Of a stretch of DNA of 64,000 nucleotides, positions 18,116-26,280 are shown one piece after another. How positions within the stretch are numbered: position 1 is the stretch's first letter; every line of letters starts with the position of its first letter. The notes below the pieces were generated by a model, which saw nothing but the letters and a program-made list of their open reading frames with translations, did no database searches and had not been told where the DNA came from. The DNA is from Pseudoalteromonas sp. XI10 (GTDB lineage Bacteria; Pseudomonadota; Gammaproteobacteria; Enterobacterales; Alteromonadaceae). The stretch covers positions 62,001 through 126,000 of the forward strand of contig NZ_LOPY01000052.1 in NCBI RefSeq assembly GCF_001469895.1, in the 5' to 3' direction. A program made the position numbers and the translations under genes.

Positions 18116-19744
18116 TTACCAGAAGCGGTAGTAAATAAAGGCAGTAATACCAATAATACCCGCGGTATGAATGTAATCCCACTTATCTAAGCCGGCAGCC
18201 ACTTCTTTCATAGTTGCTTTATCTAGGCTTGAGAAAGTAAGACCTTTCAATTGTTCTTCGTCTGCTTGTTTGGTGAAAATACTCACCACAATCATAATCG
18301 CAACGACCACGACAAATAGCAGAATACAATAATATAACCAGTTCATTGTGGTGATCCACGCAAATGATGAACCTGTTAAATCATCTTTAAATGGCAGTAA
18401 TACTAAGCGGATCATACCAAGCACAAAACCTGATACTAAGCCCACAAAACCCGCTGTTGGAGTGATGCGTTTACTACATAAACCTAGTAAAAATACCGCA
18501 GCAATACCTGGTGCAATAAGAGACTGCACACTTTGCAGATATTCATAAAGCACATCGGCAATTAAGCTCATGACGGGTATCCACAGAAGACCTAATACAA
18601 CAATCACGATAGTGGCAATACGGCCTACTTTCAGAAGGTGCTTCTCAGATGATTCTGGTTTGAATTTCTTATAGAAATCAATGGTAAATAAGGTTGCTGA
18701 TGAGTTAAATAATGATGCTAAAGAGCTCATAAGAGCTGCTACTAAACCACCAATTACAATCCCCTTAACGCCGGCTGGTAATAGCTCAGCAACTAAAGTT
18801 GGGAAAGCTTGGTCAGCACTTTCATAGCTAATAATACCTTTAACATTCAATGCGTATGCAATCATGCCTGGTACTAAGAAGATAAATACAGGAAGTAATT
18901 TTAAGTAACCGGCGAACATGGTACCGCGACGGGCTTCTTTAATGCCTTTTGCAGATAAAACACGTTGTACGATGTATTGGTCGGTACACCAATACCAAAA
19001 ACCAATAATGAATGAACCAAATACAATGCCAGGCCATGGGAACTCAGCATCTGAAGCACTACGAATAAGGTGCATATTAGCATCGTTGATACGCTCAACT
19101 TCTGCCCAGCCACCTACTTTATCTAGACCAACAACTAATATGACTAAGGAGCCAATAATGAGTACAGGGGTCTGCAACACCGAGGTCCACATAATGGCTT
19201 TCATACCGCCAAGTACCGTATAAATACCGGTGATCACGACAAGGCCAATAGCTGAAATCCAGAAGAAATCGATACCCCAAATGCTCTCGATACCTAAGAT
19301 TGTTTTAAATGCGATGCCGCCAGCATAAACCGTTACCGCAACCTTGGTTAATACATAACTAATCAATGAGATAACAGATAAGAAGGTACGTGATTTAGAG
19401 TTAAAGCGGCGCTCTAAGAATTCAGGCATGGTGTAGACTTTACTACTCCAATAGAAAGGCACGAAAATCCAACCGAGCAGTAGAATGATCCACGATTGCA
19501 TTTCCCAGTGAGCCAGTGCCATACCCGATTGTGCACCTGAACCTGAAAGGCCCACTAAATGTTCCGAGCCAATGTTCGATGCGAAAATAGAGGCACCAAT
19601 CACTAACCAACTTGCATTACGACCCGCTAAAAAGTAATCAGCGGTGTCTTCTTCTTTTTGTCGCATAGACATCACGACAACGCCTAGTAACAGGACAAAA
19701 AATCCTGCTAGCACTGCCCAGTCTAAGGTACTTAGTTCGACCAT
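18116..19744 (-). CDS. sodium/solute symporter (SSS), SglT-like
   Basis: A 542-residue inner-membrane protein of 13-14 helices. The start at 19744 has AGGTGG 8 bases before it and is preferred over a GTG 12 bases further upstream. The segments DYFLAGRNASWLVIGASIFASNIGSEHLVGLSGSG, EFLERRFNSKSRTFLS and FWYWCTDQYIVQRVLSAKG place it with the SGLT-like sugar transporters, which take up monosaccharides with Na+. Together with the MFS carrier it gives the locus two inner-membrane routes, perhaps one for free arabinose and one for oligosaccharides. It is divergent from the GntR gene across a 261-base region with an operator-like site. Confidence 0.9.
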   Translation of the reverse strand: MVELSTLDWAVLAGFFVLLLGVVVMSMRQKEEDTADYFLAGRNASWLVIGASIFASNIGSEHLVGLSGSGAQSGMALAHWEMQSWIILLLGWIFVPFYWSSKVYTMPEFLERRFNSKSRTFLSVISLISYVLTKVAVTVYAGGIAFKTILGIESIWGIDFFWISAIGLVVITGIYTVLGGMKAIMWTSVLQTPVLIIGSLVILVVGLDKVGGWAEVERINDANMHLIRSASDAEFPWPGIVFGSFIIGFWYWCTDQYIVQRVLSAKGIKEARRGTMFAGYLKLLPVFIFLVPGMIAYALNVKGIISYESADQAFPTLVAELLPAGVKGIVIGGLVAALMSSLASLFNSSATLFTIDFYKKFKPESSEKHLLKVGRIATIVIVVLGLLWIPVMSLIADVLYEYLQSVQSLIAPGIAAVFLLGLCSKRITPTAGFVGLVSGFVLGMIRLVLLPFKDDLTGSSFAWITTMNWLYYCILLFVVVVAIMIVVSIFTKQADEEQLKGLTFSSLDKATMKEVAAGLDKWDYIHTAGIIGITAFIYYRFW

Positions 19745-19798
19745 CGTGTGTTCCACCTAATTTTGAAAGAGAATTTTGCTTTTTTAGTTGTTGAATAA

Positions 19799-19811
19799 AA
19801 ATATTATATTA
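19799..19811. promoter_or_regulatory. candidate operator before the SSS symporter
   Basis: Read on the minus strand the site is TAATATAATATTT, 11 of 13 matches to TAATACAATATTA. It lies about 55 bases upstream of the symporter start. Its AT richness makes chance matches possible. Confidence 0.35.
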
Positions 19812-20005
19812 TAAATAAGCTAAGTGAAAGAGATTTGTTAAAATAAGGTGACAGTCTGTAGGTGAAATGGTGACTGTATTGTTCAAAATACAGACACTTG
19901 TATTAGGCCGTTTTTTACTTGTTATTGATTTTAATCAATTATTTCCAGGATGACGGAATTGCTTTATAGATGTATCATATTACTCAGATCTTTTGAGGAA
20001 CACAC

Positions 20006-20728
20006 ATGGCGCGCTTAGAAAATTTAAACCTATCACAACAAGTTACCAATGAGCTTGGTAAAGCAATTATTGTTGGAGATTATAACTCTGAAACGGGGCT
20101 ACCAACCGAAGCACAACTTTGCGAAGTGTATGGTATTAGCCGCACAGCTGTTCGTGAAGCAGTGAAAATGCTTGCTGCAAAAGGACTGATTTCTTCTCGT
20201 CCACGACAAGGTATTCGTGTTGAGTCGGCGGAGAACTGGAACTTATACGACACAAGCGTATTAAAATGGTTGTTAGAAAGCAGCCCATCACTTTACGTAC
20301 TTAAAGAATTTCTACAAGTGCGTTTGGCAATTGAGCCACAAGCAGCAGCACTTGCAGCAAGAAAAGGCGACCAAGCAGCCATTGCAGAAATTAAAATGGC
20401 ACTTGATAAAATGCAAGCGGCAGCAGAAGAGCCAGAAGGCGTAATGCATGAGCCAGACCTTGCTTTCCATACGGCCATTTTGCATGCCAGTGGTAACCGT
20501 TTTTTCTATCAATTACGTGATTTTATTAGCACGGCTCTGCATGTAAGTATTCAGCATACTACACCTGCTAAGGGCAATAAAAAGGCAATCGCTGAAGAGC
20601 ACTTTAAAGTGTATAACGCGATTGCGAGCGGCGACCCTGAGCGTGCTAAAAATATGATGACGTACATGATTGATGAAGCAATGGCGTTTATTGAAAAAGA
20701 AATCGCCGAAAAAGAAGCGGCTCAATAA
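20006..20728 (+). CDS. GntR family (FadR subfamily) transcriptional regulator
   Basis: A 240-residue cytoplasmic repressor-type protein with TGAGGA 8 bases before its ATG. Residues 1-75 form the winged helix of GntR proteins (LPTEAQLCEVYGISRTAVREAVKMLAAKGLISSRPRQGIRV). Residues about 95-235 form the helical FCD ligand domain, with the metal-binding pattern D...H (EPDLAFHTAIL) and later His positions. FadR-type regulators bind sugar acids or lactones and usually act locally, so arabinose or arabonate are the likely effectors here. It heads a plus-strand run with the SDR gene (44-base gap). The repeated palindrome of this locus is the likely target; that is inference. Confidence 0.9.
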   Translation: MARLENLNLSQQVTNELGKAIIVGDYNSETGLPTEAQLCEVYGISRTAVREAVKMLAAKGLISSRPRQGIRVESAENWNLYDTSVLKWLLESSPSLYVLKEFLQVRLAIEPQAAALAARKGDQAAIAEIKMALDKMQAAAEEPEGVMHEPDLAFHTAILHASGNRFFYQLRDFISTALHVSIQHTTPAKGNKKAIAEEHFKVYNAIASGDPERAKNMMTYMIDEAMAFIEKEIAEKEAAQ

Positions 20729-20772
20729 CTTCGCTTTTTGACGTTGTAATTACTTTAAAACAAAAGGTTATC

Positions 20773-21552
20773 ATGCCAAATTCAAACGAGCTAAAAACTG
20801 TTTACCCAAGCCTTGCTGGTAAGAGTGTGTTTATAACTGGCGGCGCATCGGGAATTGGTGAAGTAATGGTAATGCGGTTCTGCGAGCAGGGCGCAAAAGT
20901 CACCTTTGTTGATATTGCAACTGAGCAAAGCGATGCGTTATGCGCGAAATTAGCTGGCAAATATGAGTTTGACCCACAATTTATCCGTTGCGATATACGT
21001 GATGTAGAAGCCTTAAAAGCGGCCATTGAGCAAACTCGTCAGCAACAGGGTGACATTGGTGTGCTAATTAATAACGCAGCCGATGACACCCGTCATGCCG
21101 CTGAAAATATGGATGTGAAATATTGGGAAGATAAGTTTGCTGTTAACTTACGTCCATGTTTCTTCTCATCGCAAGCTGTAGTTGAACACATGCAGCGTTT
21201 AGGCGGTGGTAGCATTATCAATATGGGGTCGGTAAGCTGGCGCATTAAGCAAACAGGCATGCCAGCCTACACAACAGCAAAAGCGGGGATTGAAGGTTTA
21301 ACCCGTTCATTGGCTGCTTCATATGGTAAAGACAATATTCGTGTGAATTCACTGGTTCCGGGTTGGGTGATGACAGAGCGCCAAATTACTCATTGGCTAA
21401 CCCCAGAAATGATTGAAGATGTTCGTTTAAGTCAGTGTATTAACGAAACAATTCAACCAGACCATGTGGTAAACGCGGCATTGTTTTTGGCCGCTGATGA
21501 CAGCCGAATGATGACAGCACAATCATTGATAGTGGATGCAGGTTGGACATAA
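20773..21552 (+). CDS. SDR family dehydrogenase, likely L-arabinose 1-dehydrogenase
   Basis: A 259-residue classical short-chain dehydrogenase. It has the cofactor loop TGGASGIG (22-29), the NNAAD segment, and the catalytic triad S153, Y166 and K170 (YTTAK), ending with SLIVDAGWT. Position 45 downstream of the GntR gene and near an SMP-30 lactonase suggests oxidation of the aldose at C1, the first step of the oxidative arabinose pathway. Similar SDRs also act on L-fucose or D-xylose. The general family is sure; the substrate is inferred. Confidence 0.85.
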   Translation: MPNSNELKTVYPSLAGKSVFITGGASGIGEVMVMRFCEQGAKVTFVDIATEQSDALCAKLAGKYEFDPQFIRCDIRDVEALKAAIEQTRQQQGDIGVLINNAADDTRHAAENMDVKYWEDKFAVNLRPCFFSSQAVVEHMQRLGGGSIINMGSVSWRIKQTGMPAYTTAKAGIEGLTRSLAASYGKDNIRVNSLVPGWVMTERQITHWLTPEMIEDVRLSQCINETIQPDHVVNAALFLAADDSRMMTAQSLIVDAGWT

Positions 21553-21613
21553 TTTTGCGAAACAGTCGCAAAACAACTAGCTTGCAATAAAAATTTTTAC
21601 ATAATTCAAATGA

Positions 21614-21626
21614 TACTATAATAATA
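21614..21626. promoter_or_regulatory. weak operator-like site before the TauE gene
   Basis: TACTATAATAATA matches 10 of 13 positions of the locus palindrome. It lies in the 128-base gap between the SDR and TauE genes. Given the local AT content this is only suggestive. Confidence 0.25.
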
Positions 21627-21680
21627 AAATATGGGTTATAGAATCAACAGAGCTCATACTTAGGAAGGTGGTAAGAAAGT

Positions 21681-22388
21681 TTGACCGACTTTGTACTTGT
21701 TTATTTAATTCTGATTATTGGCGCTTGCCTGCAAAGTGTTATTGGCTTTGGTCTAGGCATGCTATGTGTGCCTGTGCTTTACTGGCTTATGCCAGAGCTG
21801 GTGCCTGGGCCAATGATTCTGAATGCGCTGTTTTTAACGTCGGTGTTAATGATTAAACACCGCGGTGCGATAGACATGAAACAAACAGGCATTTCCATTA
21901 TTGGTGGTGCAGTAGGAGTTATTCTTGCTGCTGTGGTGATGTGGTATGTCAATGCGAAGCAGTATCAACTCTTGCTAGGAGTGAGTATTTTGGTAGTGGT
22001 GGCATTGTCTATCATAGGTATGAAACCAAAAATTTCCACCATTACAAGCTTACTTGCGTCAATGTCGTCGGGCTTTTTAGGTACCACAACGTCAGCCGGT
22101 GGCGCGCCAATGGGGCTACTCTATCAAGCTGAAGATAAAGACAAAATTAAAGCAAACCTGAGTGCCTTTTTTGTATTTATAAACTTGTTTGGCATTATTG
22201 TATTGATGCTGACAGGCTCTGCCGATATGGCCGATGTGAAGCTGTTCTTTTTCTGCTTACCCGCTATTTTAATTGGCTGGGGCTTGTCGTTTGTGATCAA
22301 CAATAACCTCAATGAAAAGGCCATTCGCGGCATCATCTTGCTGGTTGCGGGCTTATCTGGTCTAGCACTTATTTTCATACACAGATAG
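21681..22388 (+). CDS. TauE/SafE family membrane permease
   Basis: A 235-residue inner-membrane protein with about 7-8 helices. It has the TauE/SafE features: GACLQSVIGFGLGM in the first repeat and SGFLGTTTSAGGAPMGLLYQ at the start of the second. The start is a TTG, and I find no better in-frame ATG that keeps the first helix; GGAAGGTGG lies upstream. Members export or import sulfite, sulfonates or organic anions. Here it sits between a sugar dehydrogenase and a sugar lactonase, so transport of a sugar acid such as arabonate is a possibility, but nothing in the sequence proves it. Confidence 0.8.
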   Translation: MTDFVLVYLILIIGACLQSVIGFGLGMLCVPVLYWLMPELVPGPMILNALFLTSVLMIKHRGAIDMKQTGISIIGGAVGVILAAVVMWYVNAKQYQLLLGVSILVVVALSIIGMKPKISTITSLLASMSSGFLGTTTSAGGAPMGLLYQAEDKDKIKANLSAFFVFINLFGIIVLMLTGSADMADVKLFFFCLPAILIGWGLSFVINNNLNEKAIRGIILLVAGLSGLALIFIHR

Positions 22389-22415
22389 AATGAGAATAGT
22401 TCAGCAGTTTGTGTA

Positions 22416-23300
22416 ATGAAGCCTATGCTCGATGACACCATTAAAGTAATCATTTCTAGCCAATGCCAATTGGGCGAAGGTGCCTATTTTGCTAAGGCAC
22501 ATAACTGTTTATTTTGGGTCGATATTTTAGGGCAGCGTTTGTTTCGTTTGCAGTGTCAATCGATGCGAGTTAGCCAGTTTACTATGCCAGAACCGATTTG
22601 CTGGGTGATGGAAACCGAGCAAGCAGAGTTAGTTGCAGGCTTTGCGAAAGGCGTTTATAAGCTAAATAGTGAAGACTTTAGCCGCGAACTTCTTTACCCA
22701 ATCGACCACGAACCCTCACAAAACCGCTTAAACGATGGTAAAACGTCTCGCCAAGGCTTTGGCTTTTTTGGCTCAATGGACTCTCAAGAGCAAACTACGA
22801 GTGGCAAGTTATACCGTTTTGGTCATGGTCAGGCTCCGACAGCAGTTGATCATGACTACACCATTAGCAATGGCCCTGCGGTAAGTAAAAATGGCCAGTT
22901 TCTATATTCTACAGACTCAGATAAACAAACAATCTACCGCTTTACTCTGAATGAGCATGGCGAGCTTGCTGATAAACAAGAGTTTATTCGCTTTACTGAC
23001 AATATGGGTTTTCCTGATGGCATGACAGTTGATAGCGAAGATCATCTGTGGGTTGCTGCATGGAATGGTTATGGCGTGTATCGTTTTGCTCCAAACGGTG
23101 AGCAAGTACAGTTTATTCGCTTACCCGCACCGCGTGTTACGAGTGTCGCATTTGTAGGTGAAGAGCTCACGCACCTGGCGGTGACAACTGCGGCAGTAGG
23201 GCTAGAAGACTCAGTGCTCGCTGATTACCCTCACAGTGGTGGCGTGTTTATTCTCGAGCCGGGCGTTAAAGGTATTGCTGAAACGCCCTTGAAGCTATAG
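22416..23300 (+). CDS. SMP-30/gluconolactonase family lactonase
   Basis: A 294-residue six-bladed propeller enzyme without a signal peptide. It has the metal-binding E21 (LGEGAYF), the NDGKTSRQGFGFFGSM segment, ISNGPAVS.. and FPDGMTVDSEDHLWVAAWNGYGVYRF, all typical of SMP-30 lactonases. It should hydrolyse the sugar lactone made by the SDR enzyme, giving L-arabonate if the pathway is arabinose oxidation. No clear Shine-Dalgarno is visible; a second in-frame ATG lies 9 bases inside. Its last 6 bases overlap the end of the convergent LysR gene. Confidence 0.86.
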   Translation: MKPMLDDTIKVIISSQCQLGEGAYFAKAHNCLFWVDILGQRLFRLQCQSMRVSQFTMPEPICWVMETEQAELVAGFAKGVYKLNSEDFSRELLYPIDHEPSQNRLNDGKTSRQGFGFFGSMDSQEQTTSGKLYRFGHGQAPTAVDHDYTISNGPAVSKNGQFLYSTDSDKQTIYRFTLNEHGELADKQEFIRFTDNMGFPDGMTVDSEDHLWVAAWNGYGVYRFAPNGEQVQFIRLPAPRVTSVAFVGEELTHLAVTTAAVGLEDSVLADYPHSGGVFILEPGVKGIAETPLKL

Positions 23301-24182
23301 GTTTTCCATTACTTGATAACGCAACTCGCCAATAAACGAGCGTGCTGCAGGACCCAGTTTGTCACCGTCTTTAAAGAGTAAATGTAACTTAGCGCTGCGA
23401 CTGCTGTTATGGGTTAAATTAAGTGCTTTCATTTGCCCTGCCGCAAGTTGTTTTTCTATCGCGACTTTTGGTAACCACGCAAAGCCCAGTCCATTACTGA
23501 TCATATCAATTGAAGTGCGTAAATGAGTAACAGTCCAGCGTTGATCGGCACCTAACCAGCCACCATCTTGTTTGTGCTTATTCGCTGAATCGCGAACTAC
23601 AATTTGGCGGTGTGATTTTAAATCTTCGAGGGTGATTTCACGCTCTATCTCATGCAAGGGGTGATCTGGGTGTGCTACAGCAATAAACTCGATATCACAT
23701 AACTCTTCGTGAAAGTTTGCTGCAATTGGAAAGCCGGTAATGGCAATATCAACCTGATCGTTTTCGAGCAGCTCATTGCCCCCCATTAGCACAGATTCAT
23801 GCAGCTCAATACGCAGTTGCGGGTATTGCGATGACGTGTCGTTAAGTACTTTATAAAGCAGTTGTTGTGGGAAAATAGCATCAACAGCAATGCGTAACTT
23901 ACTTTCGATACCTTCACCCAAGGTTTGCCCAATGGCCTCAACTTTAGCAGCTTCATCAAGTAAGTAATTAGCACGGCGCAGCATCATTTCGCCGGCTTCA
24001 GTGAGCACGGTTTTACGGCCTTGAATGCTGAATAACTTTACATCGAGTGCAGATTCAATTTTGCCAACTGCATTATGAATACTCGACTGGCTTTTATGAA
24101 TACCTTGTGAGGCTTGGTTAAAGCCTCCAAATTCAACAACAGCACGAAACATGCGCCACTGTTCTAGCGTAATTCTTAGCAT
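23295..24182 (-). CDS. LysR family transcriptional regulator
   Basis: A 295-residue protein with the N-terminal LysR winged helix (WRMFRAVVEFGGFNQASQGIHKSQSSIHNAVGKIESALDVKLF) and a C-terminal periplasmic-binding-like effector domain (about 90-290). It lies upstream-on-strand order after pirin and DoxX genes, all on the minus strand, a grouping often seen with quinone or oxidative stress responses. The pirin gene is only 54 bases away and may be its target or partner. It is convergent with the lactonase gene, so it is probably not part of the arabinan locus. Confidence 0.9.
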   Translation of the reverse strand: MLRITLEQWRMFRAVVEFGGFNQASQGIHKSQSSIHNAVGKIESALDVKLFSIQGRKTVLTEAGEMMLRRANYLLDEAAKVEAIGQTLGEGIESKLRIAVDAIFPQQLLYKVLNDTSSQYPQLRIELHESVLMGGNELLENDQVDIAITGFPIAANFHEELCDIEFIAVAHPDHPLHEIEREITLEDLKSHRQIVVRDSANKHKQDGGWLGADQRWTVTHLRTSIDMISNGLGFAWLPKVAIEKQLAAGQMKALNLTHNSSRSAKLHLLFKDGDKLGPAARSFIGELRYQVMENL

Positions 24183-24236
24183 GATGTTCCTTTGCTTACT
24201 TAACTACCTAATAGTACCTGTAAATGCTGAAAAAGT

Positions 24237-25103
24237 TTACTTTTTAGGTGAGGGCAACTCAATATACTCAAGCTCATCACCGGGAATTTTAGCAAAACGC
24301 TGTGCTTGCCAATCTTGTTTTGCTTGCTCGATGCGCTCTTTGCTGTAAGCAACAAAATTCCAGTGTAAATACGGGACTTTATTGAATTTACTGCCACCGA
24401 GTAAAATAAAGCGGCTGTGCATCAGAGTCGTTATTTCGCGTTCACTGTCATCAAGTAGTACAAAGTCGCCTTGGGTATAGCGAGTATCACCCACACTAAT
24501 TTCACCGTAAATAACATACACAGCGGTTTCATGGTGAGGATACGGCTTAGTTATATGGCTACCTTGCTCTGCTACCGTATCTACATAAAACATCGGTGAG
24601 TAGCTTTTCACAGGGGAGCTTAAGCCATAGGCATCACCGACAATGAGTCGCATCAGCACGCCTTTTTCGATTTTCTCAGGCAATTGCTGTTTTTTGATAT
24701 GTTCAAAACGTGGTGCTATTTCGGTCATACTCTCAGGTAATGCAACCCAGCATTGCAGACCATTAATGTCGTGCTCGCTCGCCCGCACTTCAAGGCTTTC
24801 TCTTTCTGAGTGAACTATACCGCGACCTGCGGTCATCCAGTTAACATCGCCGGGTTCTATTTGCAGGCTATTACCTAGCGAATCGCGATGGTAAATACTG
24901 CCAGTAAATAAATAAGTGAGCGTTGATAGGCCAATATGAGGGTGAGGCCTCACATTTATGCCTTCACCGCGAGGAAAGTGATTTGGCCCCATGTGGTCAA
25001 AAAAGATAAATGGGCCAACCATTTTTTTGTCAAAATGAGGCAAGATGCGTTTTACATCGAGCCCACCAATATCATGGCTGGTTGCTGTTAATAACGTTGC
25101 CAT
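24237..25103 (-). CDS. pirin family protein
   Basis: A 288-residue bicupin. The N-terminal cupin carries the metal-binding set of pirins: PFIFFDHMGPNHFPRGEGINVRPHPHIGLSTLTYLF (three His and a later Glu in RGIVHSERES). A C-terminal cupin is present (about 150-250). Pirins bind Fe and some act as quercetinases or redox sensors; the target here is unknown. It lies between LysR and DoxX genes and after a strong palindrome. Confidence 0.92.
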   Translation of the reverse strand: MATLLTATSHDIGGLDVKRILPHFDKKMVGPFIFFDHMGPNHFPRGEGINVRPHPHIGLSTLTYLFTGSIYHRDSLGNSLQIEPGDVNWMTAGRGIVHSERESLEVRASEHDINGLQCWVALPESMTEIAPRFEHIKKQQLPEKIEKGVLMRLIVGDAYGLSSPVKSYSPMFYVDTVAEQGSHITKPYPHHETAVYVIYGEISVGDTRYTQGDFVLLDDSEREITTLMHSRFILLGGSKFNKVPYLHWNFVAYSKERIEQAKQDWQAQRFAKIPGDELEYIELPSPKK

Positions 25104-25128
25104 ATTCGCGCCCTCTTAAAAACAAATT

Positions 25129-25154
25129 CAGCCAATAACCTAGGTTATTGGCTG
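25129..25154 (-). terminator. perfect 26-bp palindrome, DoxX terminator
   Basis: Arms CAGCCAATAACC and GGTTATTGGCTG meet with a TA centre, forming a perfect 26-bp palindrome 9 bases after the DoxX stop. On the minus strand it is followed by a T-rich stretch, so it is probably a terminator; a binding site is also possible. Confidence 0.65.
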
Positions 25155-25163
25155 GGATAAATA

Positions 25164-25589
25164 TTATGCCTGACTACGTTTTAACACTAGTTGATCTAGG
25201 CTGATTTTGCCTGCACCAACACTGGCTAACGCTAAAAAGCCGCCTGCCATTGCAATGTTTTTGTAGAACATTAAAAATTGCATTTGATCATCAAGCTGAA
25301 AGTGGAATAACAAAGCACTAACTAGGCTGAAACCAGCAAAAGCGACAGCGGTTAGTTGTGTTAAAAAGCCCAGTAAAATAAATAATCCGCCAACAATTTC
25401 AAAGGCAATTACAAACGGCAGTAAGAACTCTGGTAAACCTACTGATGCCATGTACTGTGCTGTTGCATCAAAGAATTCTATTTTGCTAAAGCCGGTTAGT
25501 AAAAAGATGGCCGATAAACCAATTCGTGCCAATAAAGTGCTAATATTTTGTAAGTGTGGTTGAGCTGAGATTAAAGTAAAAAGTTTCAT
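25164..25589 (-). CDS. DoxX family membrane protein
   Basis: A 141-residue inner-membrane protein with four predicted helices. LLARIGLSAIFLLTGFSKIEFFDATAQYMASVGLPEFLLPFVIAFEIVGGLFILLGF is the DoxX signature, with the later FYKNIAMAGGFLALASVGAGKISLDQL. DoxX proteins are small quinone- or redox-associated membrane proteins. It is the first gene of the minus-strand group DoxX-pirin-LysR and is probably linked to them functionally. Confidence 0.9.
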   Translation of the reverse strand: MKLFTLISAQPHLQNISTLLARIGLSAIFLLTGFSKIEFFDATAQYMASVGLPEFLLPFVIAFEIVGGLFILLGFLTQLTAVAFAGFSLVSALLFHFQLDDQMQFLMFYKNIAMAGGFLALASVGAGKISLDQLVLKRSQA

Positions 25590-25711
25590 AGTAGGTATCC
25601 TGTTTAGTTAAGCAGTGTGTCTGCGATGGAGTAACTATAAGTTCACTTTAAAAGAATTAAAAATAGTAAAATTAGCATTTATCATTCTTTAAAAAAGAAC
25701 ATAAAAGGAGG

Positions 25712-26254
25712 TTGAATATGAAGTTGTTGTTATTAATAGGGTTTTGTTTTTCGGTGGCTACAAGTAGCTTGGTGTTTGCCGAACAAAATTTACCAAATAG
25801 TCGTCATTATGAGTTGCTAGCTTCAGATATTGCGGTGCAGCAAAGCTGGCAAGTTAAAGACACAATTAAAGGTTATGAGATGCTGGAATATCAAATTAAC
25901 CTTAATAAAGGCACTACTTTAAAGGTTGATTTTGCTCCATCAAATTCAAGCAACTACTTTAATATTTTACCAAAAGGCAACCCAACTGCTTTGTTTGTTG
26001 GCCCGGCAAAAGGTGATCATGCCGAGATTAAAATTCCTGATAATGGCGATTATGTGATTCGGGTGTTTCTCATGCGCAATGCTGCGCGCCGTGATGAGCA
26101 AAGTGAATTTACAGCAGATATTAGCGTCGTAAAAAGTATATTAAAAGGCATGCACCCAAGCTGGGATGTCGATGGTGATGGGGTAAATGATTGCGAGAAA
26201 GACGGTAGCTGCGATCACACGGTTGACTACAGCCTTCCTCGAAAGTCGAATTAG
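25712..26254 (+). CDS. secreted protein, possible g-type lysozyme inhibitor-like
   Basis: A 180-residue secreted protein (signal peptide to about residue 23, VFAEQ). Residues 45-135 form a beta-rich domain with IKGYEMLEYQINLNKGTTLKVDF, YFNILPKG and GDYVIRVFLMRNAARRDEQSEFTADI. The string VFLMRNAARR is one I associate with PliG/PliI lysozyme-inhibitor-like proteins (also misnamed DNA breaking-rejoining protein in some genomes). The C-terminal tail has a short calcium-loop-like DVDGDGVNDCE and two Cys residues. SD AAGGAGG precedes its ATG. The family call is from memory of motifs and needs a search. Confidence 0.5.
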   Translation: MNMKLLLLIGFCFSVATSSLVFAEQNLPNSRHYELLASDIAVQQSWQVKDTIKGYEMLEYQINLNKGTTLKVDFAPSNSSNYFNILPKGNPTALFVGPAKGDHAEIKIPDNGDYVIRVFLMRNAARRDEQSEFTADISVVKSILKGMHPSWDVDGDGVNDCEKDGSCDHTVDYSLPRKSN

Positions 26255-26272
26255 GCCTTTGCTAAGGCCTAA
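26251..26272. terminator. convergent hairpin
   Basis: A nine-pair stem TTAGGCCTT/AAGGCCTAA begins at the stop codon of the secreted protein and lies before the convergent DUF4198 gene end. It lacks a strong T run. Confidence 0.45.
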
Positions 26273-26280
26273 TCAGCATA

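Noticed and set aside
25129..25154. operator for the LysR protein
   Set aside because: LysR sites usually hold T-N11-A; this perfect palindrome directly after a stop with a T-rich flank is better explained as a terminator.
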